Shown one piece after another: positions 27,701 through 32,902 of a DNA stretch of 64,000 bases. Position numbers and translations under genes: made by a program. The stretch spans positions 868,001-932,000 of the forward strand of contig VXBP01007107.1 in the NCBI GenBank assembly GCA_013400115.1, read 5' to 3'. The DNA comes from Rhinopomastus cyanomelas (Eukaryota > Chordata > Aves > Bucerotiformes > Rhinopomastidae). Below the pieces are notes generated by a model that searched no databases, was not told the origin of the DNA, and was given only the letters and a program-made list of their open reading frames with translations. Each line of letters starts with the position of its first letter. The first letter of the stretch is position 1.

Positions 27701-30700
27701 GAATAATGTCAGCATTTCTGCTGGACATACAAAAATTTTTTCATCCATATGGATGACAATCTGAAAAAAAACAACAAACCTGGAAGCCAACAGTCTTCAT
27801 TTTTCAGCGTGTTGTATTTTAATCTACATTTAACCATGTAGATGTGCAGAAATGTTGGAAAATCCACCAGGATTTCTGTACTCAAGGTTCTTCATCTTAC
27901 TTTGGAAGCTAACTGCAGTCAGCCAGTCAGTTGTTATCCGTCGAAAAGCAAAGAATGGATCACAATTTCCAATAGATAAGATACAACACGGCTTAAAGCG
28001 AAAGAAGCCGCTCAGACTGCTGTTACTAAACATAATTTCTTACAGAACATTTTTTCCCTTGGATTTTTTATCATATGAACCTTTTTCTCATTGAATTATT
28101 TTCCATAAATTGTTGAATCATAAAATTGTATCAAAGGTACTGAAGTGAGATATGACCAATGGGCACACTGCATCAGTAAGAAACATGCATGGTTTTATCA
28201 GGAGGTAGTTTGTAGTTTATGTGCAGTACCATAAAAGGCTTCTAGCCCACTTTACTAAAGCATAGGCACAAAGTCATATCCACAAAGGTGTAATGTTTAG
28301 AAAAAGCATTTATTCTGAGATTTTTCATTAGGCTTCTTTCAGCTGACCAGCAAGTGTTTTGAGGCCAATACACCAAACATATTCTAGGGTATATTTTCAT
28401 ATATGATAGGATCAAAAAATTATTGAGACTGGAAAAGACCTCCTAACATCACCACAGTCACCTAGACCATGACACTAAGTGCCACATCCAGTCTTTTCTT
28501 AAGCACCTCCAGGGATGGAGACTCCACCACCTCCCTGGGCAGTCCATTCCAATGTCTGATCACCCTTTCTGTGAGGAAGTGCTTCCTAATATCCAATTTA
28601 AACCTCCCCTGGTGCAGCTGCAGGCCCTGCCCTCTCATCCAGTCACTAGTTGCCTGGGAGAAGAGCCAAACCTCCATCTGACTACGACCTCCTATTAGTC
28701 TCCTCCAAGCTAAACAACTCCAGCTCTTTCAGCCTCTTCTCATCAGACTTTCCCTTCACCGGCCTCATTGCTCTCCTCTGGACCTGAGGATGAGACATAA
28801 CAGCTTCAAACTGCAAGAGAGTAAATTGACATTAGAAAACAGGAAGAAGTTCCTCACTGTGACCGTGGTGAGATGCTGGTACAGTTTGCCAAAAGAATTT
28901 TTGGATGCTCCATCAGTGGATGTGTTCAAGACCAAGCTGGATGGAGCTTCTGGCATCCTGGTCATGTCGATAGTGTCTCTGCTATTGGCAGAAGGGTTGG
29001 AACGAGATGATTCTTGAAGGTCCCTTTCAACCCAAACCATTCTGTGTTTCTGACATATAATCTCTGAAAGATTATGCTGCAAACATGTTAGCTCTCACTC
29101 TTACCCTTTTCTAAATAAAAATACTACTAGGATTTATGAAGTCAAGATGAAGGACATGGAAATCAATACTGCTAAAAAACCCCAAAGCATTACTGACCAT
29201 AAACTGCTGCTTCAGGAAGCGACCGAATGTGAACACAACACTGATAAAAACTTACAAGAGCTAGAGGAACAAGTGAGTAAATGACTGAGAATCGATTGCT
29301 TCATAGCAATTTCTTTGTACTGTCTGTATTGGCAGGGTACTTTTTATTTAATATTTGCTTTTCTTTTATTTGTTTTGTCCTAGTTGCTATAAATGTACAT
29401 TGACGTATTTTAGCTAATTACTGAGGGTGAGAATTACCATTTACAATATATATTCTTGACACACAGTATTGGGGAAGAATTTGGGGTTTTTCACTTTGTG
29501 GAACAAGCTAAATTTGCAAAAGACTTCCCTCTTCTTTCCCAGTCTTTGTAGGGAAGATTGACTTTGTCCTCCTAATAGGGATCTTTATGCCCTTTCCTGA
29601 TACACTTCTTAGCAGGTGTATCAGAAATGTGGTCCCTCATAGGTCTTACAAATATTATTTCACACATGCAAGATTTGATGAATTTTAAACCCTGGTACCT
29701 TTGGAAAGACATATCAAAGATTGTGCTTAAGTAGTCCAGAGTTGTAGCTCAAGGACTGCCCACTTACACAGATACATAGGTTATGAGGGGTTGGAAGGGA
29801 CCTCTAGGGCTTATCAAGTCCAACCTCCTTGCTCAAGCACGGTCACAAAACCCAAGTCAGGCTACACAGAAATGCATCCAGACGGGTCTTAAAAGTCTCC
29901 AGAGAAGTAGTTTCCACAACCTCCCTGGGCAGCCCATCCCAGTGCTCTGTAGTCCTTACAGTTTACATATTGAGGTGGAACTTCCTGTGCTCAAACTTAC
30001 ACCCACTGCCCCATGACCAGTCGCAGGGCACAGGTGAAAAGAGATTGTCTCTTTCTTCTTGACACCCAGCCCTCATGGATTTATAGACAGTGATTAAGTC
30101 CCCTTTTAATCTTTTCCTCTCCAAGCTGAACATTCCCAGACCTCTCAATCTCTCCTCATGAGGCAAGTGCTCCATTCCCTTCATGATCCTCTTGGTCCTG
30201 CATTGAACTCTCTCAATCAAGTCACTATCCCTCTTGAACCAGGGAGCCCAGAACTAAATACTCACTGCGGCAGAGTAGAGAGGGAGAAGAACCTCCCTTG
30301 ATCTGCTGGAAACACTCTTCTTGATACATCCCAGGGTTCCATTGGCCTTCTTGGCCACAGGAGCACGTTGCTGCTCCATAGAGAACTTGTCCACAAGAAC
30401 TCTAAGATCTCTCTGCACAGAAGTGCTCTCCAGTAGATTCTGTCTTCTCATTTACTAATATGTGCATGTTTTTCTTCCGCAGACATCTTGTATTGGCCAT
30501 TCTCGGCCTGAGGTATCAGACTTGAACACAACTTTCAATATAGAAAGTCATACACATGAGGTAGGCAAGGTAACTGTGCTCAGTAAGTTGGAATTGAATC
30601 CTGTAAAAGTTACGAATTTTTGCTGTTTTCCCTTTTCTAAAGTCAGCATTAACATGAAGTTACAGGTACAACGACATTAACAGAGAGAACATTCTTTCAT

Positions 30701-32655
30701 TAGGAGCTGTTTCTCTGAAGCAACACTGTCTTCAGTTTCTCTCAAATAGCGAGGAAGGGGTGTGTTTAACTACATTTCAAAAAAGCAGACAGATTGTGAA
30801 AAAAACCAAATCCTTACCATTTTAGGGAGTAACAGGAGTATCGCTAAGAGTAGCCTTCTGAGAGCTCATGAATAGTCGCTGTATTAAAAAACTGTATGTA
30901 GTCTCTGTTGTGTGAAAGGTGGGGAGGCTGAGGGGACAAAGTTCACGAGGAATAAATCTCCTTAACTCCAGCAAGTCCTCCAGAGATTAGAGGAGCTAGG
31001 TGCATGTGGTATGACACCAGCCTTCATCAGCAATTGTCAGATGACGCTAATAGTGTTCATTTACCACAGGTCCCACACGGGACATGAACAACTCAGCCCT
31101 TATGCTGTTGGTCCAGTCCTCCTGCTAGGGAGCGGTCAGATTCACGAATAGCAGCATCAGTCTGTCTGCTGTCGGTCTGACACCTAGACACTGACAAAGA
31201 GCCTTTATGCTGTAGGTCCACTCAGTGCTCCTGAGAAACAGCTAGACTATGACTAGTATTATTTATTCATTCATGCAACATTATATACAGAGTCTTTGAG
31301 ACTGCTGGGGATAGACTAACATGCAGAAAGCACTGTAAACCTTTAAGGGAGACAAACAAACATACAAAGCAGATACAGACATACAGCGAATCCACCGAGG
31401 CACGTTTTCTTACCCTCACAGAGCTAGGGTCTGGAGGGGAGGAGACGAAATGCCCTTTACAGTTTCTGGTGTAAGGTTCCCATTACTCCTACCTGTCTGC
31501 TCACTCCATCTCACTTCTACTACAATCTCCAGAAGACACTCACATTGTACTAGTGTGTGTGAGGGAGACTGTAGACAAAAAGTTTCATTGGGAGTAGCAG
31601 TAAGCACAAACAATCTTGGTGGGTGATTTAGCTTTTGATTAGCTTATGGGTGTCTGCCCATTGTTTCTAAACACTGCTCCATCCCTTCATTCCAAGGTGT
31701 TTCTGTCCAAGATATTTCTCTCAAGAATGGATGGTTTATCAGTAGTTTGGCCTGGCCATTGTTTCTCTGATGACTTCTTCCCAACTTGTGCCCTGCTCCC
31801 CAAGTCTCATACTTGAAAATGCTAATTTTTTGTTCCTTTTTCTTCTGCTGAAAGGTACTTCTAGAAGCAAAATCCCTGTCCAGGCAGGGATGTACTGTAA
31901 CTCACGGGTGCAGGTCATTTCTAGTTTCCACAACCTCCCTGGGCAGCCCATCCCAGTGCTCTGTAGTCCTTACAGTTTACATATTGAGGTGGAACTTCCT
32001 GTGCTCAAACTTACACCCACTGCCCCATGACCAGTCACAGGGCACAGGTGAAAAGANGTCATACACATGAGGTAGGCAAGGTAACTGTGCTCAGTAAGTT
32101 GGAATTGAATCCTGTAAAAGTTACGAATTTTTGCTGTTTTCCCTTTTCTAAAGTCAGCATTAACATGAAGTTACAGGTACAACGACATTAACAGAGAGAA
32201 CATTCTTTCATTAGGAGCTGTTTCTCTGAAGCAACACTGTCTTCAGTTTCTCTCAAATAGCGAGGAAGGGGTGTGTTTAACTACATTTCAAAAAAGCAGA
32301 CAGATTGTGAAAAAAACCAAATCCTTACCATTTTAGGGAGTAACAGGAGTATCGCTAAGAGTAAATCTTTCAATAGTAAAACTTTCTTATTTCTTTTTAA
32401 GGTTGAGGTTCTCAAACACCTTCCTGAAGCTACAAGGACAAAGCAAAGCATCACCATGGAGCATCAGCTTTTAAAGTAATGTACTTTAACTAATACCTCA
32501 GCCAATATAAATGAAATAAGAATGATGGGGAAATGGCCACAACAACGTTTAGTTACATAGAAAAGAATATAAAATATTTTAAATGTTTTTAAAGGTACCC
32601 TAAAATTGTTTTGTATTCCAGAGCAACTATTAATCAGAGAAAGAAGAAGAACTAG
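645..32655 (+). CDS. CEP290: CEP290, 3' half (equivalents of human exons 22-51), partial at the 5' end
   Basis: CEP290 is a very long coiled-coil protein of the ciliary transition zone and centriolar satellites; in humans its loss causes Leber amaurosis, Joubert and Meckel syndromes. The window opens inside the gene. Thirty exons splice in frame and give about 1,587 codons that align with human CEP290 from about residue 740, with conserved blocks such as KDNMLVQRT, LHTVEQAWEQ, ARLEGRNRAKHL, SLRRQFSGALPL, VINELRLRLPAT, QTIANMQARLNQKE, SSENIEIRFQLEQANKDLPR and RIAKNNLEILNEK. Almost all of it is heptad-like, Glu/Lys/Leu-rich coiled coil. A P-loop-like GAGRSGKT lies near the C-terminus. Exon lengths (150, 116, 103, 231, 174, 112, 206 nt and so on) match the human exons as I remember them. 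The frame from exon 51 runs into exon 52 and stops at 32653-32655, about 130 residues short of the human end. Introns are AT-rich and hold many CR1 copies. Identity is certain; the exact C-terminus and three extra exon candidates are not. Confidence 0.97.
1198..1540 (+). mobile_element. CR1 LINE fragment, sense
   Basis: CR1 reverse-transcriptase C-terminal region and 3' end. Translation in broken frames gives the family pattern LPYEERLRELGLFSLEE, then the part that normally reads CKLEHRKFHLN and EHWNRLP. Diverged, in CEP290 intron 22. Confidence 0.85.
2056..2171 (+). CDS. CEP290: CEP290 exon, human exon 23 equivalent
   Basis: 116 nt, starts in phase 0 and ends after two bases of a Ser codon; donor GTATTG. 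It encodes ELENKEQLLQQ...KRKFAVIRHRQGLLYKEYH, matching human ELENKEKKL...RKFAVIRHQQSLLYKEY. Confidence 0.95.
2636..2730. repeat. AT-rich simple repeat (AAATAA/AATT-rich)
   Basis: About 95 bases made of repeated AATAAA, TAATTAA and AAATAAAG words. This is low-complexity intronic sequence, so its AATAAA words are not evidence of a polyadenylation site. Confidence 0.7.
3041..3143 (+). CDS. CEP290: CEP290 exon, human exon 24 equivalent
   Basis: 103 nt; the first base completes the split Ser codon. Acceptor TTTTAG, donor GTAAGT. It encodes SQKKSWEKESEDMKEEKKKL and ends QDAIKIKAYS, against human TWKTESKTIKEEKRKL...QDAIKVKEYN. Confidence 0.95.
3660..3842 (-). mobile_element. CR1 LINE 3' fragment, antisense
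   Basis: Starts with the reverse complement of the CR1 3' end (CACAGAATAACAGAACATTAGGGATTGGAAGG, given here only as its family pattern) and runs to CACTGTGAGGAAGT. In CEP290 intron 24. Confidence 0.85.
4004..4044. repeat. Perfect 17-bp inverted repeat with 7-base loop
   Basis: Left arm 4004-4020 (CTATAAAAGCATGAAAA) is followed by loop TTAAAAG, and the right arm 4028-4044 is its exact reverse complement. It lies in CEP290 intron 24 and no repeat family was recognised. Confidence 0.8.
4229..4661 (+). mobile_element. CR1 LINE 3' fragment, sense, well preserved
   Basis: A 144-residue open frame (4142-4576) contains the CR1 pattern EHLPYEERLRELSLFSLEK, then CKLEHRRFHINMRRNFFTVR and TEHWNRLPRG. 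It ends in the CR1 tail with repeated GATTCTAT/ATTCTGT words. This is the 3' end of CR1 ORF2, not a host gene. Confidence 0.92.
4795..5121 (-). mobile_element. CR1 LINE reverse-transcriptase core fragment, antisense
   Basis: The minus strand encodes SSGVPQGLLLGPVLFSLFI and then SKFADDTKLGGVADTP, the reverse-transcriptase palm with its FADD catalytic motif. It belongs to an upstream part of CR1 ORF2 relative to the copy at 4229-4661 and is a separate insertion in opposite orientation. Confidence 0.9.
5265..5495 (+). CDS. CEP290: CEP290 exon, human exon 25 equivalent
   Basis: 231 nt, phase 0 at both ends, acceptor TTTGCAG, donor GTATAG. It encodes ALLSALQLDPDETKRVLAEN through NLQRFK, matching human LLNALQMDSDEMKKILAENSRK...CLQRFK. 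Confidence 0.96.
6082..6255 (+). CDS. CEP290: CEP290 exon, human exon 26 equivalent
   Basis: 174 nt, phase 0 at both ends, donor GTAATG. It encodes EMASFKIAALQKVLDGSVPL...KDNMLVQRTANLEHME. In human the same exon ends at c.2991, and the next residue is C998; here it is His. Confidence 0.97.
7305..7416 (+). CDS. CEP290: CEP290 exon, human exon 27 equivalent, with GC donor
   Basis: 112 nt, phase 0 start, ending after the first base of a Gly codon. It encodes HENESLKSQISSLNKELEIT...LHTVEQAWEQMTKL. Frame and alignment place the exon end at 7416, so the intron begins GCAAGT, the consensus for the rare GC-AG class. Confidence 0.93.
8189..8394 (+). CDS. CEP290: CEP290 exon, human exon 28 equivalent
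   Basis: 206 nt; the first two bases complete Gly; donor GTAAGT. It encodes GDNSAVDKGTKAITNSEILS...KIAMLEMKELNERQRAEH, matching human SSMDKAKKSITNSDIVS...ITMLEMKELNERQRAEH. Confidence 0.96.
9173..9324 (+). CDS. CEP290: CEP290 exon, human exon 29 equivalent
   Basis: 152 nt, phase 0 start, ends after two bases of Lys; acceptor TTTTTTAAG (T-rich tract), donor GTAAGT. It encodes LTKINMEAQKVEQELRDELS...KAVSDADRKQIMDLEKREMELKIEVS. Confidence 0.95.
9929..10040 (+). CDS. CEP290: CEP290 exon, human exon 30 equivalent
   Basis: 112 nt; the first base completes Lys; donor GTAAAG. It encodes LREFSDVAKMQLEALEARQQ...DKEVESLRIQISDYQ, matching human LREISDIARRQVEILNAQQQSRDKEVESLRMQLLDYQ. Confidence 0.95.
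10795..11250 (+). CDS. CEP290: CEP290 exon, human exon 31 equivalent (large exon)
   Basis: 456 nt, phase 0 at both ends, acceptor TTCTTAG, donor GTCTCT (weak but required by frame). It encodes AQSDENAVIAKLHQH...EQKLDEKEQALYFARLEGRN...SLRRQFSGALPLTQQEKFSK...LEELISTLKDTRGAQK. This is the longest conserved human-equivalent exon here and is very similar to human. Confidence 0.97.
11405..11640 (-). mobile_element. CR1 LINE 3' fragment, antisense
   Basis: Opens with CACAGAATCACAGAACATTAG and runs through the GATTGGAAGGGACCT and CACTGTGAAGAAGTTCCTTC words of the CR1 3' region. It lies about 155 bp after the exon 31 donor. Confidence 0.88.
12435..12599 (+). CDS. CEP290: CEP290 exon, human exon 32 equivalent
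   Basis: 165 nt, phase 0 at both ends, donor GTATGT. It encodes VIEWHRKMEELHLQELKLNR...NIISEYESTISNLEEEIVQQ..K, matching human VINWHMKIEELRLQELKLNR...NIISEYERTISSLEEEIVQQNK. Confidence 0.97.
12819..12926 (+). CDS. CEP290: CEP290 exon, human exon 33 equivalent
   Basis: 108 nt, phase 0 at both ends, acceptor TTACAG, donor GTACGT. It encodes FHEERQMAWDHREVELQRQL...LSAALR. The following intron is only 82 bp. Confidence 0.95.
13009..13143 (+). CDS. CEP290: CEP290 exon, human exon 34 equivalent
   Basis: 135 nt, phase 0 at both ends, acceptor GTGCAG, donor GTAATT. It encodes LEEATASVPDPSLTLPQQLE...TILETRATCKSLEE, matching human FEEATGSIPDPSLPLPNQLE...IILETRATCKSLEE. Confidence 0.96.
13441..13743 (+). 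mobile_element. CR1 LINE 3' fragment, sense
   Basis: The family words GCTGGTCTCTTCTCCCAG, GTGGAACAGGCTGCCCAGGG and GACTCAATGATCCTGGAGGT appear in CR1 order. In CEP290 intron 34. Of a different subfamily from the copies at 3660 and 11405. Confidence 0.86.
14054..14314 (+). CDS. CEP290: CEP290 exon, human exon 35 equivalent
   Basis: 261 nt, phase 0 at both ends, acceptor TTGTAG, donor GTAGTT. It encodes KLKEKESALLKAEQKVLSRD, VINELRLRLPATSEGEK and QTIANMQARLNQKEKVLQKY. It is two codons shorter than human in the linker after LIAELGRKE. Confidence 0.96.
14482..14580 (+). CDS. CEP290: CEP290 exon, human exon 36 equivalent
   Basis: 99 nt, phase 0 at both ends, donor GTGAGT. It encodes EQDKKSKKYEEDLGILREKL...CKQVDL. 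The part after EEDL is poorly conserved, as expected for this stretch, which in human contains a short non-coil segment. Confidence 0.88.
15116..15312 (+). CDS. CEP290: CEP290 exon, human exon 37 equivalent
   Basis: 197 nt, phase 0 start, ends after two bases of Arg; donor GTAAGT. It encodes VLAEKNSSLSSNEYQLHLAE, EQTVAEQDNALASLVGKLKK and KMKEFETIKAR, matching human RLAEMEQTVAEQDDSLSSLLVKLKK...KVKEFENIK. Confidence 0.94.
15929..16142 (+). CDS. CEP290: CEP290 exon, human exon 38 equivalent
   Basis: 214 nt; the first base completes Arg, ends in phase 0 with donor GTTAGT. It encodes LQKEHAFDVERLKGEAQELR...ELEIQKEANNRAPTATMKTL and SQLAIKEKQQQ, matching human AQKEANSRAPTTTMRNLVERLKSQLALKEKQQK. Confidence 0.95.
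16333..16470 (+). CDS. CEP290: CEP290 exon, human exon 39 equivalent
   Basis: 138 nt, phase 0 at both ends, donor GTGAGT. It encodes ALSKAILDLRAEMTANAEQQ...AASQKEAYMNVQ...KQTKELV. The following intron is only 89 bp. Confidence 0.95.
16560..16763 (+). CDS. CEP290: CEP290 exon, human exon 40 equivalent
   Basis: 204 nt, phase 0 at both ends, acceptor TTCTAG, donor GTAAGC. It encodes TQIEELNKQITELTDNLKIS, KQELQRKQKAFAKIEREK and ENEELKKRIRK. It is six codons shorter than the human exon. Confidence 0.94.
17349..17465 (+). CDS. CEP290: CEP290 exon, human exon 41 equivalent
   Basis: 117 nt, phase 0 at both ends, acceptor TTTTTCAG, donor GTACGA. It encodes SKDDEQNLIQTLQKKIRRLE...KRE..EKKDVREEK, against human SLIEELQRKVKKLENQLEGK...LKPMKEK. 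The frame is clear although the residues are diverged. Confidence 0.9.
17771..17821 (+). CDS. CEP290: Candidate extra CEP290 exon, 51 nt, absent from human
   Basis: It is flanked by a good acceptor (TTTCATTTCTTGTAG) and donor (GTGAGC), has no stop, is phase 0 at both ends, and sits between the equivalents of human exons 41 and 42. It would add EKLTKITAYTTRAYKLL in frame. The human protein goes from MKEK straight to NAKEEL, so this is either a lineage exon, an exon lost in mammals, an alternative cassette, or a chance look-alike. It needs transcript support. Confidence 0.5.
18232..18377 (+). CDS. CEP290: CEP290 exon, human exon 42 equivalent
   Basis: 146 nt, phase 0 start, ends after two bases of Lys; acceptor TTCACAG, donor GTGAGT. 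It encodes TSKEEIIRWEESKRWQTRME...LREKEKEANALVKQLNTLKE, matching human AKEELIRWEEGKKWQAKIE...LTKQLNTLKD. Confidence 0.96.
19229..19384 (+). CDS. CEP290: CEP290 exon, human exon 43 equivalent
   Basis: 156 nt; the first base completes Lys, ends after two bases of Arg; donor GTGAGA. It encodes TEQEKNTLQGKLKTTGVTVD...ASESEKELEELRRRIVDLEN, matching human KLTLQRKLKTTGMTVDQV...ESEKELEELKKRNLDLEN. Confidence 0.96.
19952..20075 (+). CDS. CEP290: CEP290 exon, human exon 44 equivalent
   Basis: 124 nt; the first base completes Arg, ends in phase 0; donor GTGAGT. It encodes TQQASTRDSIIEELHFKNQC...LQEKLHALQRLC..ESYSRPV, matching human LPRDSVVEDLHLQNRYLQEKLHALEKQF...TYSKPS. Confidence 0.95.
20190..20236 (+). 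repeat. Short tandem duplication
   Basis: GAGATACTCAGCTTTT occurs twice, about 20 bases apart, in CEP290 intron 44. It looks like a recent local duplication; no function is apparent. Confidence 0.7.
20637..21287 (+). CDS. CEP290: Candidate extra CEP290 exon, 651 nt, acidic, absent from human
   Basis: A 217-codon open block begins right after a strong acceptor (a long T/C-rich tract ending TTCAATCAG) and ends at donor GTTTGA. It is phase 0 at both ends, so it fits between the exons for human 44 (...SYSRPV) and 45 (PSGILSDDQ...) without disturbing the frame. It begins GTYDQTELTMSVPLSINRNK and ends PELCDMPE. About 56 of 217 residues are Asp/Glu and about 23 Lys/Arg, few are hydrophobic, and no domain is recognised; it is predicted to be disordered or weakly coiled. 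An AT-rich stretch this long without a stop is very unlikely by chance. It could be constitutive, a tissue cassette, or, by read-through to the TGA at 21291, an alternative last exon. I recall no such segment in human CEP290. Confidence 0.72.
22256..22390 (+). CDS. CEP290: CEP290 exon, human exon 45 equivalent
   Basis: 135 nt, phase 0 at both ends, acceptor TTTTCAAG, donor GTACTA. It encodes PSGILSDDQYRREQEVLKEN, SSENIEIRFQLEQANKDLPR and LK, matching human ISGIESDDHCQREQELQKENLKLSSENIELKFQLEQANKDLPRLK in blocks. A CR1 begins within about 8 bases of the donor. Confidence 0.96.
22399..22582 (-). mobile_element. CR1 LINE 3' fragment, antisense, abutting the exon 45 donor
   Basis: Starts CAGAATCACAGAACATTGGG and ends at CACTGGGAAGAAGTT, where a second CR1 begins. 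Its 3' end lies only about 8 bases inside the intron. Confidence 0.88.
22583..23045 (-). mobile_element. CR1 LINE 3' fragment, antisense, second subfamily
   Basis: A new CR1 3' end (GGAATCACAGAATCAGTCAC) is followed by ATCCAGTTCCAACTCCCCTG and continues into the LRELGLFSLE-encoding region, to about the RT C-terminus. Two CR1 copies of different subfamilies stand in tandem, same orientation. Confidence 0.88.
23255..23341 (+). CDS. CEP290: CEP290 exon, human exon 46 equivalent
   Basis: 87 nt, phase 0 at both ends, acceptor TTTTTTAG, donor GTGAGT. It encodes DQVNDLKEMCELLKKEKADV...RKLGTIRG, matching human NQVRDLKEMCEFLKKEKAEVQRKLGHVRG in blocks. Confidence 0.96.
24889..25303 (-). mobile_element. 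CR1 LINE fragment, antisense
   Basis: Begins TCATAGAATCATCATGGCTGG. The minus strand carries an open frame with EEQLRELGLFSLQKRRLRGD, the CR1 ORF2 C-terminal pattern. In CEP290 intron 46. Confidence 0.9.
25511..25675 (+). CDS. CEP290: CEP290 exon, human exon 47 equivalent, P-loop-like motif
   Basis: 165 nt, phase 0 at both ends, acceptor CTCTGTAG, donor GTATTG. It encodes AGRSGKTVPELEKTIGLMKK...VQRENEDLKKAP...EQENKRLQ. With the Gly ending the previous exon it forms GAGRSGKT, which fits GxxxxGKT; the human equivalent is GSGRSGKT. Confidence 0.96.
26007..26129 (+). CDS. CEP290: CEP290 exon, human exon 48 equivalent
   Basis: 123 nt, phase 0 at both ends, donor GTATGA. It encodes SEMEKMKLNLGNQLSVHNES and KLITENERLRKELRK, matching human LGHQLSMHYESKTKGTEKIIAENERLRKELKK in blocks. 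Confidence 0.95.
26427..26587 (+). CDS. CEP290: CEP290 exon, human exon 49 equivalent
   Basis: 161 nt, phase 0 start, ends after two bases of Arg; acceptor CAACAG, donor GTAGGA. It encodes EADNGEKLRIAKNNLEILNE...QLEETRKRLNLVESQ...CKSTGT, four codons shorter than human in the poorly conserved tail. Confidence 0.95.
26643..27395 (-). mobile_element. CR1 LINE, antisense, long fragment
   Basis: Begins TTCATAGAATCATAGAATGG and extends about 750 bp into ORF2. The minus strand shows LYPALVRPHLESCVQFWSPQ followed by RLSKLELFSLEKRRLPGDL. Its sequence is closely similar to parts of the CR1 mosaic at 33625-34665. Confidence 0.93.
28409..28783 (-). mobile_element. CR1 LINE fragment, antisense
   Basis: Contains CR1 3' words CACCTCCAGGGATGGAGACTC and CCACCTCCCTGGGCAGTCCA. 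Its minus strand reads HQGRFKLDIRKHF...VIRHWNGLPREVVESPSLEV. Its upstream end abuts the plus-strand CR1 that follows. Confidence 0.88.
28784..29052 (+). mobile_element. CR1 LINE 3' fragment, sense, abutting an inverted CR1
   Basis: The plus strand encodes RHNSFKLQESKLTLENRKKF...LPKEFLDAPSVDVFKTKLDG and ends GTCCCTTTCAACCCAAACCATTCTGTG. With the preceding copy it makes a head-to-head CR1 pair between exons 49 and 50. Confidence 0.88.
29131..29272 (+). CDS. CEP290: CEP290 exon, human exon 50 equivalent
   Basis: 142 nt; the first base completes Arg, ends in phase 0; acceptor TACTAG, donor GTGAGT. It encodes IYEVKMKDMEINTAKKPQSI...EATECEHNTDKNLQELEEQ, against human MYETKLKELETDIAKKNQSI...KEATEREQKVNKYNEDLEQQ. 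Confidence 0.94.
29766..30452 (-). mobile_element. CR1 LINE, antisense, long fragment
   Basis: Starts near ACATAGGTTATGAGGGGTTGG. The minus strand encodes MEHLPHEERLRGLGMFSLER and further upstream VLLPLYSAAV. About 690 bp, in CEP290 intron 50. Part of it (29908-30042) recurs at 31922-32056. Confidence 0.92.
30483..30560 (+). CDS. CEP290: Candidate extra CEP290 exon, 78 nt
   Basis: The acceptor is strong (TGTTTTTCTTCCGCAG) and the donor good (GTAGGC). The 26 codons are open, phase 0 at both ends, and would insert TSCIGHSRPEVSDLNTTFNI plus ESHTHE between the exons for human 50 and 51. No human counterpart is known to me. It starts about 30 bp beyond a CR1, and its last 14 bases recur in the duplicated block after the N at 32057. 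Transcript evidence is required. Confidence 0.4.
30547..30852 (+). repeat. Left copy of a 306-bp exact direct repeat
   Basis: By eye this block is identical to 32058-32363 (offset 1,511). It runs from GTCATACACATGAGG to ATCGCTAAGAGTA. A perfect repeat next to an N base is more likely an assembly artefact than an old duplication. Confidence 0.88.
30853..31921. other. Unassigned sequence between the two repeat copies
   Basis: About 1.07 kb with no CEP290 homology, no CR1 and no convincing reading frame. The minus strand has TATATAATG followed about 15 bases on by AATAAATAATA, as in some retroviral LTRs, but I could not define ends or a target-site duplication. It may be an insertion present on one haplotype. 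Confidence 0.4.
31922..32056 (-). mobile_element. Partial CR1 identical to 29908-30042
   Basis: Repeats TTTCCACAACCTCCCTGGGC and what follows, with about one difference from 29908-30042 (offset 2,014), and stops at the N at 32057. Relative to the first copy, 503 bp are missing between this block and the following 306-bp block. Confidence 0.85.
32057..32057. other. Single ambiguous base, probable contig joint
   Basis: The offset to the first copy jumps from 2,014 to 1,511 exactly at this N, so two duplicated pieces are joined here. Confidence 0.85.
32058..32363 (+). repeat. Right copy of the 306-bp exact direct repeat
   Basis: Identical by eye to 30547-30852. After it, the sequence runs into AATCTTTCAATAG and the exon 51 acceptor, so this copy is continuous with the next CEP290 exon. 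Confidence 0.88.
32402..32475 (+). CDS. CEP290: CEP290 exon, human exon 51 equivalent
   Basis: 74 nt, phase 0 start, ends after two bases of Lys; acceptor TTCTTTTTAAG, donor GTAATG. It encodes VEVLKHLPEATRTKQSITME and HQLL, against human IKILKHVPEGAETEQGLKREL. This is the last CEP290 exon that is intact. Confidence 0.9.
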
Positions 32656-32696
32656 CTCACCAGGTTGTAAGCAGCACAGATACACACCTGCAGCTG
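32622..32696 (+). pseudogene. CEP290: CEP290 exon 52 equivalent, frameshifted
   Basis: Acceptor GTATTCCAG and donor GTAATA survive. In the frame set by exon 51 the block reads KATINQRKKKN and stops at TAG 32653-32655. In a different frame it reads EKEEELAHQ, which matches human EKAELIHQ, so about four bases appear lost between ...NQ and EK. If translated, CEP290 ends here. Confidence 0.75.
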
Positions 32697-32896
32697 GTAA
32701 TAATTTTCAATACCTAAAAGAAAGCTCTTCCTTTATTCTGGCCTAAAACTTGTTTTACTTAATATGTGCATGGTAACTGGTAAGAGACCCACAGAATTAA
32801 TTGAATTATATTCATAGCAGAGTAGTGTAAACTGGAGCAGACTAAGGTCTTGGGTTCTTGAGTACTTTCAGGGGCTTCTTATAGAGAAGTGATTGT

Positions 32897-32902
32897 AATA
32901 AA
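32897..32902 (+). promoter_or_regulatory. Possible early polyadenylation signal AATAAA
   Basis: AATAAA lies about 240 bp after the premature stop. If the exon 52 donor is skipped, this could end a short CEP290 last exon. AT-rich introns hold chance AATAAA words, so support is weak. Confidence 0.25.

Noticed and set aside
30853..31921. A complete endogenous retrovirus between the two repeat copies
   Set aside because: Only weak LTR-like signals on the minus strand; no gag, pol or env-like frame and no definable ends.
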